Below the pieces are notes generated by a model that saw only the letters and a program-made list of their open reading frames with translations, was not told the origin of the DNA and did no database searches. DNA of 10,577 nucleotides from Betaproteobacteria bacterium (GTDB lineage: Bacteria; Pseudomonadota; Gammaproteobacteria; Burkholderiales; Casimicrobiaceae). The stretch is from positions 1 to 10,577 of the forward strand of contig JANXZT010000539.1 of assembly GCA_025355395.1 (NCBI GenBank), given 5' to 3'. The translations under genes and the position numbers were made by a program. Below are positions 1-6,160 of this stretch, piece after piece. The stretch's first letter is position 1. The number at the start of each line of letters is the position of its first letter.

Positions 1-575
1 CGCTCGCGGTCGAGCGCGTGAGCATAAGCCGAGCGCAGTTCGCGCAGAACGCGGCCGGCCGTATCGGGCGCCCGGGCGCCCACGTCCGCTAACAGCGCCT
101 TGACTTCGGCGCGGGTGATGGTCGCCGCGCCTCGCCGCTGCCAGTGCCCCAGATCGTGGCGCAATAGGCGCTCACGCTCGGCGCCGCGCTTGGTTCGCGC
201 CAGATGCTCCGTCGCATAGTCGCAGATCAGCTGCTCGACGGTGTAGACGGTTTGTGCGGTCGCTTCAACGACTTCGGCAATGGCTTCCAGCCGCACATGG
301 CGGGGGTCGTGTCCGTCCGAGCGCGCTTGCCGCAGGTTGCGCACCCGCCCGCGCGCTTCGGCAATGGACAACTCTCTCGCGTCGCCGATCGTGACTTGCC
401 GCAGGCGGCCGTCGTGCCCACGGTAGCGATACAGGAACGCCTTGCGCTTCGGATAGGCCACGACCCGCAGACCGCGCTCGTTGGCGTCTGCGAGATAATC
501 GCCGGGACGTAAGGCCTGGATCGCGGCGGCGGTCAGTTGCCGCCCCTGATGGATCGTCGGTGTTTGCGGGTGCAT
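1..575 (-). CDS. Tyrosine recombinase/integrase, 3' part missing at window edge
   Basis: This is the N-terminal 191 residues of a P4-type site-specific integrase, which would catalyse integration and excision of a mobile element. Residues about 12-90 read as an arm-type DNA-binding domain (DUF4102-like): LTAAAIQAL near the start, then LYRYRGHDGRLRQVTIGDA and a helix ending RQARSDGHDPR. Residues about 107-191 match the helical core-binding domain (TVEQLICDYATEHLARTKRG, then ITRAEVKALL). The catalytic domain with its R-H-R-Y residues would lie beyond position 1 and is not seen. The ATG at 575 was chosen because the arm-domain pattern begins just after it. Only a weak TAGG sits about 10 nt upstream. 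The gene is divergent from mutS, with 81 bp between start codons. In integrative elements an integrase reading away from its neighbour commonly marks the attachment side. Integrase identity is by recalled family pattern. Confidence 0.85.
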   Translation of the reverse strand, partial: MHPQTPTIHQGRQLTAAAIQALRPGDYLADANERGLRVVAYPKRKAFLYRYRGHDGRLRQVTIGDARELSIAEARGRVRNLRQARSDGHDPRHVRLEAIAEVVEATAQTVYTVEQLICDYATEHLARTKRGAERERLLRHDLGHWQRRGAATITRAEVKALLADVGARAPDTAGRVLRELRSAYAHALDRE

Positions 576-608
576 GTCGGCGTACCTATACAAAACCTAT
601 ACCGACAT
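574..608. promoter_or_regulatory. Inverted repeat enclosing two direct repeats, candidate operator
   Basis: A perfect 7-bp inverted repeat (ATGTCGG at 574-580, CCGACAT at 602-608) encloses two copies of ACCTATAC, at 584-591 and 595-602. The copies are 11 bp apart, about one helical turn. The left arm overlaps the integrase start codon and the right arm overlaps its candidate -10 box. This layout would suit an autorepressor or an excisionase/arm-type binding site. The repeats are directly visible; the function is inferred. Confidence 0.5.
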
Positions 609-615
609 TGTAGCA
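607..615 (-). promoter_or_regulatory. Extended -10 promoter element for the integrase
   Basis: On the minus strand 615-607 reads TGCTACAAT, an extended -10 element (TGn followed by TACAAT). No good -35 box lies 16-18 bp upstream, which is common for extended -10 promoters. Transcription would begin near 600, giving a leader of about 25 nt before the integrase ATG at 575. The inverted repeat at 574-608 would overlap this start region. Confidence 0.4.
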
Positions 616-621
616 CCCCTC

Positions 622-649
622 GGAATCTAGTGTAGGTCTTTGGAATCTA
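622..649. repeat. Two GGAATCTA direct repeats between integrase and mutS
   Basis: GGAATCTA occurs at 622-629 and again at 642-649, a 20-bp period, or about two helical turns. Both copies lie in the 81-bp interval between the integrase and mutS start codons. They could be arm-type integrase sites, part of an attachment core, or sites for a mutS regulator. The sequence alone cannot decide between these. Confidence 0.4.
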
Positions 650-656
650 TCGGACG

Positions 657-3302
657 ATGACTCATAGCGAAAACGGCGCCGCAGACGCCGACAAAACGGA
701 CCGGCCGAGGGAACACACGCCGATGATGCAGCAGTATCTGCGTCTGAAAGCCGATCACGCCGACAAGTTGCTCTTTTATCGCATGGGCGACTTCTACGAG
801 CTCTTTTTCGAAGATGCGCAGCGTGCGTCGCGGCTCCTCGACATCACGCTGACGGCGCGAGGCCAATCGGCCGGCGCGCCCATCCCGATGGCCGGGGTCC
901 CCTATCACGCGGTCGACCAATACCTGGCGCGGCTCATGAAGCTGGGGGAGGCGGTCGCCCTCTGCGAGCAGATCGGCGATCCGGCGACCAGCAAGGGTCC
1001 GGTCGAGCGCAAGGTCACCCGCATCATCACCCCGGGGACGCTCACCGACGCATTTCTTCTCGACGCGCGACGCGACAGCCTGCTGGTCGCCGTCAACCCC
1101 GGCCGGCATCGCACGGGATTGGCGTGGCTCAATCTCGCATCCGGCCGTTTTACGCTCAAGGAGGTGCTCGCGGCCGATACCATGGCGGCACTCGATCTCC
1201 TCGACGCCGCGGAGGTGCTCACGCCGGAGGGGACTTCGCTGCCGCCGCGCTCCGGAAATGTGCCCAGCCGATCGTTGCCGGCGTGGCACTTCGATACCTC
1301 GGCCGCAACGCGTGCGCTTACGCGACACTTCGAGACCCACGATCTTGCGGGCTTCGGCGTTGCGGATCTCGATCTCGCGATTGGAGCGGCGGGGGCGTTG
1401 CTCGGATACGCCGGCCACACCCAGCAATCGGCCCTGGCGCATGTACGAGCCATCACGCTCGAGCATCCGGGGCAGGAACTGGTGCTCGATGCCGCCACGC
1501 GCCACAACCTGGAGATAACCACCACCTTGCGCGGAGAGTCGGCGCCGACGCTGCTGTCCCTGTTCGACACGACTGCGACGGCGGCGGGAAGCCGGCTGTT
1601 GCGCGAGTGGCTGACCCATCCGCTGCGTGATCAAGTGGAAGCGGCAGCCCGGCACGCGGCGGTCGCAGCGATGCGCAACACCGGAGGCGACCGGAAGATG
1701 CTGGCATCGCTCCTTGCGCGCACCAGCGACATCGAGCGCATTGCCGCGCGGATCGCGCTCGCCACTGCGCGTCCCCGCGACCTGGCAGCCTTGCGCGACA
1801 CGCTGACCCGCCTGCCGCAACTGCGCACCGCGGCAGCGACGACCGCACCGCTGGATCAGCCGCCGCCACTCCTCCAGGCACTTGCGGACGACCTGGTCGT
1901 CGACGAATGCTGGGCAGCGCTGCTGACGAAGGCGGTGGCCGTTGAACCCGCAGCGCAATTGCGCGACGGCGGCGTGATTGCACCAGGATACGACGCCGAT
2001 CTCGACGAGCTGCGATCGATCGACGTGCATTGCGGCGACTACCTCGTGGCGCTCGAAGCGACCGAGCGCGAGCGCACCGGCATCCCCAACCTCAAGGTCG
2101 AGTTCAACCGGGTCCAAGGCTTTTACATCGAGGTCACCCACGCCCACACCGGCAAGGTGCCGGAAGATTACCGCCGGCGGCAGACGCTCAAGAACGCCGA
2201 GCGCTACATCACGCCGGAGCTGAAGACGTTCGAGGACAAGGCGCTCTCCGCCCAGGAACGCGCGCTCTCACGCGAGCGCCGGCTATACGAGTCCTTGCTG
2301 GTGGAGCTTCTGCCGGCGATCCCCGCGCTGCAACGCGCGGCGGGTGCACTGGCGGCGCTTGACGTGCTGGCGACGTTCGCGGAGCGCGCCGACACCCTCG
2401 ATCTCGTGCAACCGGCGTTCGTGTCCGCACCGTGCATCAGCATTCGCGGCGGACGCCACCCGGTCGTGGAACAACAGGTCGCCGACTTCATTCCCAACGA
2501 CCTCGAATTGAAGCCGGATCGGCGTCTTCTCATCGTCACCGGGCCCAACATGGGCGGCAAGTCCACGTACATGCGGCAGACCGCGGTGATTGCCTTGCTC
2601 GCGTATTGCGGCGCGTTCGTGCCTGCCGCGTCTGCGACGATCGGTAGCCTCGATGCGATCCACACCCGTATTGGCGCCGCGGACGATCTTGCGGGCGGAC
2701 GCTCGACCTTCATGGTGGAAATGACCGAAGCCGCCGCCATCCTGCATCGGGCCACGCCGCAAAGCCTGGTGCTGATCGACGAGATCGGGCGCGGCACATC
2801 AACGTTCGACGGCCTGGCCTTGGCGTGGGCAATCGCGCGGGACTTGGCAGAGCGCAACCGGTGCCTGGCGCTTTTCGCCACCCACTATTTCGAGCTCACG
2901 GCGCTCCCCGCCGAAACGGAGGGCTGCGCCAATCTGCACTTCGATGCCGTGGAGCACGGGCAGCACATCGTCTTCCTGCATGCGGCCGAAGATGGTCCCG
3001 CCAATCGCAGCTACGGATTGCAGGTGGCGCGCCTGGCCGGCGTTCCCGCGGAAACGGTGCGCCGGGCCAGGAGTTATCTCGCGCGGCTGGACAAGTTCAA
3101 CGTCCACGACGGCGCCCAGTCGGATCTCTTTGCGGGGGCAGGGGCATCACTGGCCGCGGATGGAGTCGCACCTCTTGAAGACGCTGGGGCGAGCGACCGG
3201 GACGACCCATTGGCGGCGGCCCTCGCCGCCCTTGATCCGGATGCGATGAGCCCGCGCGATGCACTGGCGGCGCTTTATGAGCTCAAGCGCCTGCTGGCTT
3301 AG
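657..3302 (+). CDS. mutS: DNA mismatch repair protein MutS
   Basis: MutS recognises mismatches and small loops as a dimeric clamp and recruits MutL in an ATP-dependent way. The 881-residue product (E. coli 853) is complete. Mismatch-reading F46 and E48 lie in GDFYELF. The Walker A motif GPNMGGKST is at 629-637, STFMVEMTE at 683-691, Walker B LVLIDEIGRG at 704-713 with D708/E709, and FATHYF near 740-745 holds H743. A beta-clamp-binding peptide, QSDLF, is at 821-825, and the C-terminus (PRDALAALYELKRLL) matches the tetramerisation helix. The start is uncertain. ATG 657 has no clear ribosome site and precedes HTPMMQQYL by 19 residues, about 10 more than E. coli. ATG 723 (the first M of MMQQ) has GAGGGA 10 nt upstream but would drop the conserved HTP. 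The integrase lies immediately upstream and divergent. slyD converges from downstream, 29 bp away, with no convincing terminator between. Confidence 0.98.
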   Translation: MTHSENGAADADKTDRPREHTPMMQQYLRLKADHADKLLFYRMGDFYELFFEDAQRASRLLDITLTARGQSAGAPIPMAGVPYHAVDQYLARLMKLGEAVALCEQIGDPATSKGPVERKVTRIITPGTLTDAFLLDARRDSLLVAVNPGRHRTGLAWLNLASGRFTLKEVLAADTMAALDLLDAAEVLTPEGTSLPPRSGNVPSRSLPAWHFDTSAATRALTRHFETHDLAGFGVADLDLAIGAAGALLGYAGHTQQSALAHVRAITLEHPGQELVLDAATRHNLEITTTLRGESAPTLLSLFDTTATAAGSRLLREWLTHPLRDQVEAAARHAAVAAMRNTGGDRKMLASLLARTSDIERIAARIALATARPRDLAALRDTLTRLPQLRTAAATTAPLDQPPPLLQALADDLVVDECWAALLTKAVAVEPAAQLRDGGVIAPGYDADLDELRSIDVHCGDYLVALEATERERTGIPNLKVEFNRVQGFYIEVTHAHTGKVPEDYRRRQTLKNAERYITPELKTFEDKALSAQERALSRERRLYESLLVELLPAIPALQRAAGALAALDVLATFAERADTLDLVQPAFVSAPCISIRGGRHPVVEQQVADFIPNDLELKPDRRLLIVTGPNMGGKSTYMRQTAVIALLAYCGAFVPAASATIGSLDAIHTRIGAADDLAGGRSTFMVEMTEAAAILHRATPQSLVLIDEIGRGTSTFDGLALAWAIARDLAERNRCLALFATHYFELTALPAETEGCANLHFDAVEHGQHIVFLHAAEDGPANRSYGLQVARLAGVPAETVRRARSYLARLDKFNVHDGAQSDLFAGAGASLAADGVAPLEDAGASDRDDPLAAALAALDPDAMSPRDALAALYELKRLLA

Positions 3303-3331
3303 GTAGGCATGCGCGTCACGCGCGCGATTGC

Positions 3332-3820
3332 TCAATGATAATGGCCGCCGGAACCATGCACATGGCCGTGCGCGAGCTCTTCTTCGGTCGCCGCCCGCAC
3401 TTCTATGATCTGGCAGTCGAACCGCAGGCTCTTGCCCGCCCACGGATGATTGCCGTCGAGCACCGCCTTGCCGTCGGCGATGTCGGTCACCGTGAATACC
3501 ATGCCTTCGCTTTCCTCGTCGTCAGGATTGGCATGCGCCTCGAACTGCATCCCGACCTCGATTGCGGACGGCAGGCGATCCACCCGCTCGATCTTCACGA
3601 GCTCGGGGTCGTACTCGCCAAAGGCATCCGCGGCATCCACCGGCACCGAAACCGCATCGCCGGCCTTCTTCATCGTCAGCGCTTCCTCGAGCTTCGGCAG
3701 CAGGCCGGAATGGCCGCCATGAAGATAGGCGATCGGCTCGTCCGTTGATTCGAGCAATGTGCCCTCCGTATCGTAGAGCTCGAACGTGAGTGTTACGACG
3801 GTGTTGGTGAAGACGTTCAT
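3332..3820 (-). CDS. slyD: FKBP-type peptidyl-prolyl isomerase, SlyD-like
   Basis: A cytoplasmic proline isomerase and chaperone of 162 residues (E. coli SlyD 196). It begins with an FKBP strand (residues 5-24) and the flap sequence AYLHGGHSGLLPKLEEAL (31-48). An insert-in-flap chaperone segment follows, about 66-118, including AFGEYDPELV. The return to the FKBP fold is DGNHPWAGKSLRFD (122-135). The tail carries five histidines (H151, H153, H155, H160, H162). In E. coli SlyD a longer His/Cys-rich tail binds nickel for hydrogenase maturation; this short tail probably keeps only partial metal binding. The ATG at 3820 was chosen because GAGG lies 6 nt upstream and the conserved family start follows. 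An in-frame start at 3868 would add 16 unconserved residues. It is divergent from roxA and convergent with mutS. Confidence 0.93.
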   Translation of the reverse strand: MNVFTNTVVTLTFELYDTEGTLLESTDEPIAYLHGGHSGLLPKLEEALTMKKAGDAVSVPVDAADAFGEYDPELVKIERVDRLPSAIEVGMQFEAHANPDDEESEGMVFTVTDIADGKAVLDGNHPWAGKSLRFDCQIIEVRAATEEELAHGHVHGSGGHYH

Positions 3821-3917
3821 GGCAGCCTCGGGAGCACGTGGACAATGAGAGGGACGCGCGAACCGCAAAGGAGTTCGCGGGGAAGGAAGGAAAATAATTG
3901 TAGCGCAGCCGCGCCGC

Positions 3918-3923
3918 TATAAT
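3918..3923 (+). promoter_or_regulatory. Perfect TATAAT -10 box just upstream of roxA
   Basis: A consensus -10 hexamer ends 7 bp before the roxA ATG at 3931, so transcription would start at about the A of the start codon. No good -35 lies at 16-18 bp; the nearest partial match is TTGTAG at 3898-3903, with a 14-bp spacer. If used, the transcript would be essentially leaderless. A minus-strand TACAAT (3902-3897) nearby could serve slyD. Confidence 0.4.
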
Positions 3924-3930
3924 TCCAGGC

Positions 3931-5127
3931 ATGCCGCCAGCGCGCACCGGCACCCGGACGCCCCGCAAGCGCAAGCCTTTCCGTCCGCTTCCCGACCCTT
4001 GCCTGCAACGGCTTCTGGGCGGAGACTCGGCTGCTGCTTTTCTGCGCCAGTTCTGGCAAAAGGAAGCGCTGCTGGTGCGCGCAGCGGTGCCGGATTTCAC
4101 CGACGTTCTGCGCCGGTCCGATCTTTTTGCCCTCGCCGCGCGCGACGATGTCGAGTCGCGCCTGGTGCATCGGATCGGACGCCGATGGACACTTGCGCAT
4201 GGCCCGTTCCCGGCCCGCGCGTTGAACGCCTTGCCGGAGCGCGACTGGTCGCTGCTGGTCCAGGGCGTCAATCTGCATGTCCCGGCAGGCGACGCGCTGC
4301 TTCGCCGCTTTTCGTTCATCCCGTATGCCCGCCTCGATGACCTTATGGTGAGCTACGCCGCACCCGGTGGCGGTGTGGGTCCGCATCTTGATGCCTACGA
4401 CGTGTTCCTGTTGCAAGGCACGGGTCGCCGCCGCTGGCGTTACGGCCGCCAGGCCGACAACACCTTGCGTCGCGGTGCACCACTGAAGCTCCTGCGCCGG
4501 TTCATGCCCACCCACGACGACGTGTTGCAACCCGGAGACATGCTCTACCTGCCACCCGAATATGCACATGATGGCGTCGCGCTCGACCCGTGCACCACTT
4601 ATTCCATCGGCTTCAAAGCTCCGGGAGCCACCGAGCTTGCGATCGCATTCCTGGATTACCTGCGCGACGAGATCGCGTTGCCGGGGCGCTACACCGACCC
4701 GGACCTCGCGCCAACAAGTGAGCCGGCGCGCGTCGACTCGACGATGCTGCGCAAGGCGCGGCAAATGTTGCGCGCCGTGCGGTGGAATGAAAAAACGATC
4801 GCCCGCTTCATGGGCACGTGGCTGTCGGAGCCCAAGCCGACGGTCATATTCAACGCGCCCGATGCACCTTTTGGTGCTGCCGCGTTTCGTCGCGCCGGCG
4901 AGCGCGACGGCGTGGACCTCGACGCGTGCTCGCAGCTCCTCTACGATGACACGATGGTCTTCATCAATGGCCGGGAGTTCGAGTGGCCGCTGGGTTCGCG
5001 CAAAGCCATTGCGCGACTTGGCAACGAACGCCGGCTGGCGCACGATGACATGGCCAAGATCAATGCTGTCACCGCAGCGCTTCTCCACGACTGGTATCGC
5101 GATGGTTACCTCCACCTCGGCGCCTGA
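3931..5127 (+). CDS. roxA: Ribosomal protein L16 arginine 3-hydroxylase, JmjC/cupin type (RoxA/YcfD)
   Basis: This is a 2-oxoglutarate- and iron(II)-dependent oxygenase. In E. coli YcfD it hydroxylates Arg81 of ribosomal protein L16. The metal triad is visible: H152 and D154 in GPHLDAYDVF and distal H213 in PPEYAHDG. The 61-residue spacing from first to last histidine nearly equals E. coli (H125 to H187). R167, in GTGRRRWRYG, corresponds to the co-substrate-binding arginine. The N-terminal part has SRLVHRIG...HGPF and WSLLVQGVN, as in YcfD. After the cupin core, a helical dimerisation region (about 235-290) and a winged-helix-like C-terminus (about 300-398) follow. At 398 residues it exceeds E. 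coli (373) by a basic N-terminal extension of about 20. The start rests on the only early ATG; there is no strong ribosome site. The end overlaps the next gene by 26 bp. Confidence 0.9.
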   Translation: MPPARTGTRTPRKRKPFRPLPDPCLQRLLGGDSAAAFLRQFWQKEALLVRAAVPDFTDVLRRSDLFALAARDDVESRLVHRIGRRWTLAHGPFPARALNALPERDWSLLVQGVNLHVPAGDALLRRFSFIPYARLDDLMVSYAAPGGGVGPHLDAYDVFLLQGTGRRRWRYGRQADNTLRRGAPLKLLRRFMPTHDDVLQPGDMLYLPPEYAHDGVALDPCTTYSIGFKAPGATELAIAFLDYLRDEIALPGRYTDPDLAPTSEPARVDSTMLRKARQMLRAVRWNEKTIARFMGTWLSEPKPTVIFNAPDAPFGAAAFRRAGERDGVDLDACSQLLYDDTMVFINGREFEWPLGSRKAIARLGNERRLAHDDMAKINAVTAALLHDWYRDGYLHLGA

Positions 5128-5623
5128 GCCGGCGCCGCTGCCCGCGCCGTCAAACCGCGTCCTCGACTCGATGGCAGACCAGGTGGCCGCGATTGACACT
5201 CTGGTTGCGCTGGCACAAAACCGCATTCGCGTGTTCGATGCGGACCTCTCGCAAATGGGCTGGAATGCGGTGGCCCGGACGCAATTGCTGGGGAGCTTCC
5301 TGCGCCGCTCACGCGACGCGCATTTGGATATCATCGTGCACGACACCTGCTACCTTGAAGCGTCGTGTCCGCGATTGACCGGCCTGCTTCGCGTGGCGAG
5401 CGCCCGGATGCGCATCCATCGCACCGGCCCCGAGGCACAAAGCGCCCACGACGCCCTCGTCATCATCGATGATCGCCATTTCCTGCATCGATTCCATGTC
5501 GAGCAGCCGCGCGCGGCGCTTGGGATCGACCAGGCGGCGCTGGCGAAGCCGCTTATTAAGCGCTTCGAGGAGATCTGGGCAACCGGCGAACCGGGTCTGG
5601 CCGCCGACGTGTTGGGGCTGTGA
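5102..5623 (+). CDS. Small protein with degenerate phospholipase D-like motif, function unknown
   Basis: This is a 173-residue protein with no signal peptide or membrane segment. After a Pro/Ala-rich N-terminus (1-23), the pattern resembles half of a phospholipase D fold: RIRVFDADL (41-49), helix TQLLGSFLRRSRDAHLD, strand IIVHD (77-81), strand MRIHRTG, then HDALVIIDD at 116-124. The last fits the HxKxxxxD motif (H116, D123) but has Ala118 where the catalytic Lys should be, so it is probably not a PLD enzyme. A closing helix has RFEEIW (154-159). I have a vague memory of related domains (DUF7931) in betaproteobacteria, sometimes beside acetyltransferase domains; this is unverified. The gene overlaps roxA by 26 bp, so translation is probably coupled. 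The start is uncertain: neither ATG 5102 nor in-frame ATG 5171 has a ribosome site. Confidence 0.72.
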   Translation: MVTSTSAPEPAPLPAPSNRVLDSMADQVAAIDTLVALAQNRIRVFDADLSQMGWNAVARTQLLGSFLRRSRDAHLDIIVHDTCYLEASCPRLTGLLRVASARMRIHRTGPEAQSAHDALVIIDDRHFLHRFHVEQPRAALGIDQAALAKPLIKRFEEIWATGEPGLAADVLGL

Positions 5624-5643
5624 CGGCCCGCTCCTTTTTGCGC

Positions 5644-5683
5644 ATTGCACAATCCCTTTGAAAACAAGGGAGTTTTGTGCGAT
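5644..5683 (+). repeat. Interrupted palindrome/hairpin over the promoter
   Basis: GCACAA (5647-5652) pairs with TTGTGC (5675-5680), and inside it TCCCTT (5653-5658) pairs with AAGGGA (5666-5671). The loop is 7 nt (5659-5665), with a 3-nt bulge (GTT, 5672-5674). In RNA the outer stem can extend three more pairs to 5644/5683, one of them a G-U. No T-run follows, so it is not a standard terminator for the upstream gene. Because it covers the -35 and spacer of the promoter at 5658-5686, a protein-binding operator is the more likely reading. Confidence 0.6.
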
Positions 5684-5686
5684 AAT
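5658..5686 (+). promoter_or_regulatory. Sigma70-type promoter for the lipoprotein gene
   Basis: TTGAAA (5658-5663) and GATAAT (5681-5686) are separated by exactly 17 bp. Each hexamer matches the consensus at five of six or four of six positions. Transcription would start near 5693, about 110 nt before the lipoprotein ATG. This is the best housekeeping-type promoter seen in the window, and its -35 and spacer lie inside the palindrome at 5644-5683. Confidence 0.65.
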
Positions 5687-5704
5687 CGATTTGCTCGGTA
5701 AAGC

Positions 5705-5731
5705 GCGGCCGGCACATGATAGCGAGGCCGC
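5705..5731 (+). other. GC-rich hairpin in the predicted lipoprotein mRNA leader
   Basis: GCGGCC (5705-5710) is complementary to GGCCGC (5726-5731), with a 15-nt loop. It would form early in the roughly 110-nt leader of the lipoprotein transcript. It might stabilise the mRNA or modulate expression. With a long loop in GC-rich DNA it may also be chance. The rest of the 5624-5803 gap holds the promoter palindrome and the ribosome site; I see no small ORF there with support. Confidence 0.3.
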
Positions 5732-5803
5732 ACGCATGCACTGACGCCTCGATCCGCGCGGCCCGACCACAACGACTATCCACCGACTTAAAGGGAAACT
5801 CAA

Positions 5804-6094
5804 ATGAACAAGGCACTCTTCCTTGCCGCCGCTTTGGCGCTTGGTCTGACCGCGTGCGACAAGCCCGCCACTACTACAACGACGTCGACCACCGCCACCA
5901 CGCCGCCCGCTGTAGTTGTAGCCCCTGCGCCCGCGCCGATGGCGGCCCCCGCCGCCGCTCCGTCCGCCGACGCGATGAAGGCCGAGCCCGCCAAGGACGC
6001 CGCAGCGCCGAGCACGACGGGCACCACTACGCCGATGACACCGAGTACCGGCATGACGACGACGGAGCCCGCCAAGGACGCGATGAAGAAGTAA
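5804..6094 (+). CDS. Small Thr/Ala/Pro-rich lipoprotein
   Basis: A 96-residue predicted lipoprotein of unknown function. Residues 1-17 form a type II signal peptide (Lys3, hydrophobic core 4-15) ending in a clear lipobox, L15-T16-A17-C18, so Cys18 should be lipidated. The residue after it is Asp19, which in E. coli retains a lipoprotein in the inner membrane; whether this holds here is an inference. The mature part is low complexity: a Thr run at 23-32, an Ala/Pro stretch at 35-54, and two EPAKDA copies near residues 61-66 and 88-93. It probably lacks a folded domain and may act as a flexible envelope tether. AGGGA at 5792-5796, 7 nt before the ATG, is a good ribosome site. It has its own strong promoter and terminator, so it is monocistronic. 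Small lipoproteins of this composition are often stress-linked, but nothing here shows that directly. Confidence 0.85.
   Translation: MNKALFLAAALALGLTACDKPATTTTTSTTATTPPAVVVAPAPAPMAAPAAAPSADAMKAEPAKDAAAPSTTGTTTPMTPSTGMTTTEPAKDAMKK
5984..6081 (+). repeat. 17-bp direct repeat inside the lipoprotein gene
   Basis: GAGCCCGCCAAGGACGC occurs identically at 5984-6000 and 6065-6081, exactly 81 bp (27 codons) apart and in frame. Both copies encode EPAKDA. Identity over 17 bp at nucleotide level, including third positions, suggests recent internal duplication or slippage in a low-complexity coding region. Confidence 0.7.
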
Positions 6095-6110
6095 GCGTTC
6101 CCCGCACCAC

Positions 6111-6142
6111 AAAAAGGCCAGCCTCGCGCTGGCCTTTTTTTC
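6111..6142. terminator. Bidirectional Rho-independent terminator
   Basis: A perfect 12-bp stem (AAAAAGGCCAGC at 6111-6122 with its complement at 6128-6139) has a 5-nt loop, CTCGC. On the plus strand it ends in eight T (6135-6142), giving a strong terminator for the lipoprotein gene. On the minus strand the same stem ends in five T, serving purC and the leftward cluster. It lies between the two convergent stop codons. Confidence 0.95.
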
Positions 6143-6160
6143 GACGGTATAACCCGCGGC

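Noticed and set aside
204..512. 102-codon plus-strand open frame opposite the integrase
   Set aside because: The minus-strand frame gives a recognisable integrase across the same bases; the plus-strand product resembles no family and lacks a ribosome site.
627..2147. 506-codon minus-strand frame inside mutS
   Set aside because: It is antisense to a gene with complete conserved motifs; its Arg/Gly-rich composition is typical of a GC-rich shadow frame.
3303..3331. GCGCG-TCA-CGCGC hairpin (3311-3323) between the convergent mutS and slyD genes as a terminator
   Set aside because: The stem is 5 bp with a 3-nt loop and neither strand has a following T-run; in GC-rich DNA this is expected by chance.
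4562..5101. N-terminal 180 codons of the long frame leading into the PLD-like gene
   Set aside because: This part lies out of frame inside roxA and is Arg/Ser-rich; the plausible protein begins at 5102 or 5171.
3817..5346. 509-codon minus-strand frame across roxA
   Set aside because: The opposite strand encodes roxA with its metal-binding triad and the following overlapping gene; this frame spans both genes and shows no family pattern.
5644..5683. Palindrome as a terminator for the PLD-like gene
   Set aside because: No T-run follows the stem, and a near-consensus promoter overlaps it, so a regulatory role is more likely.
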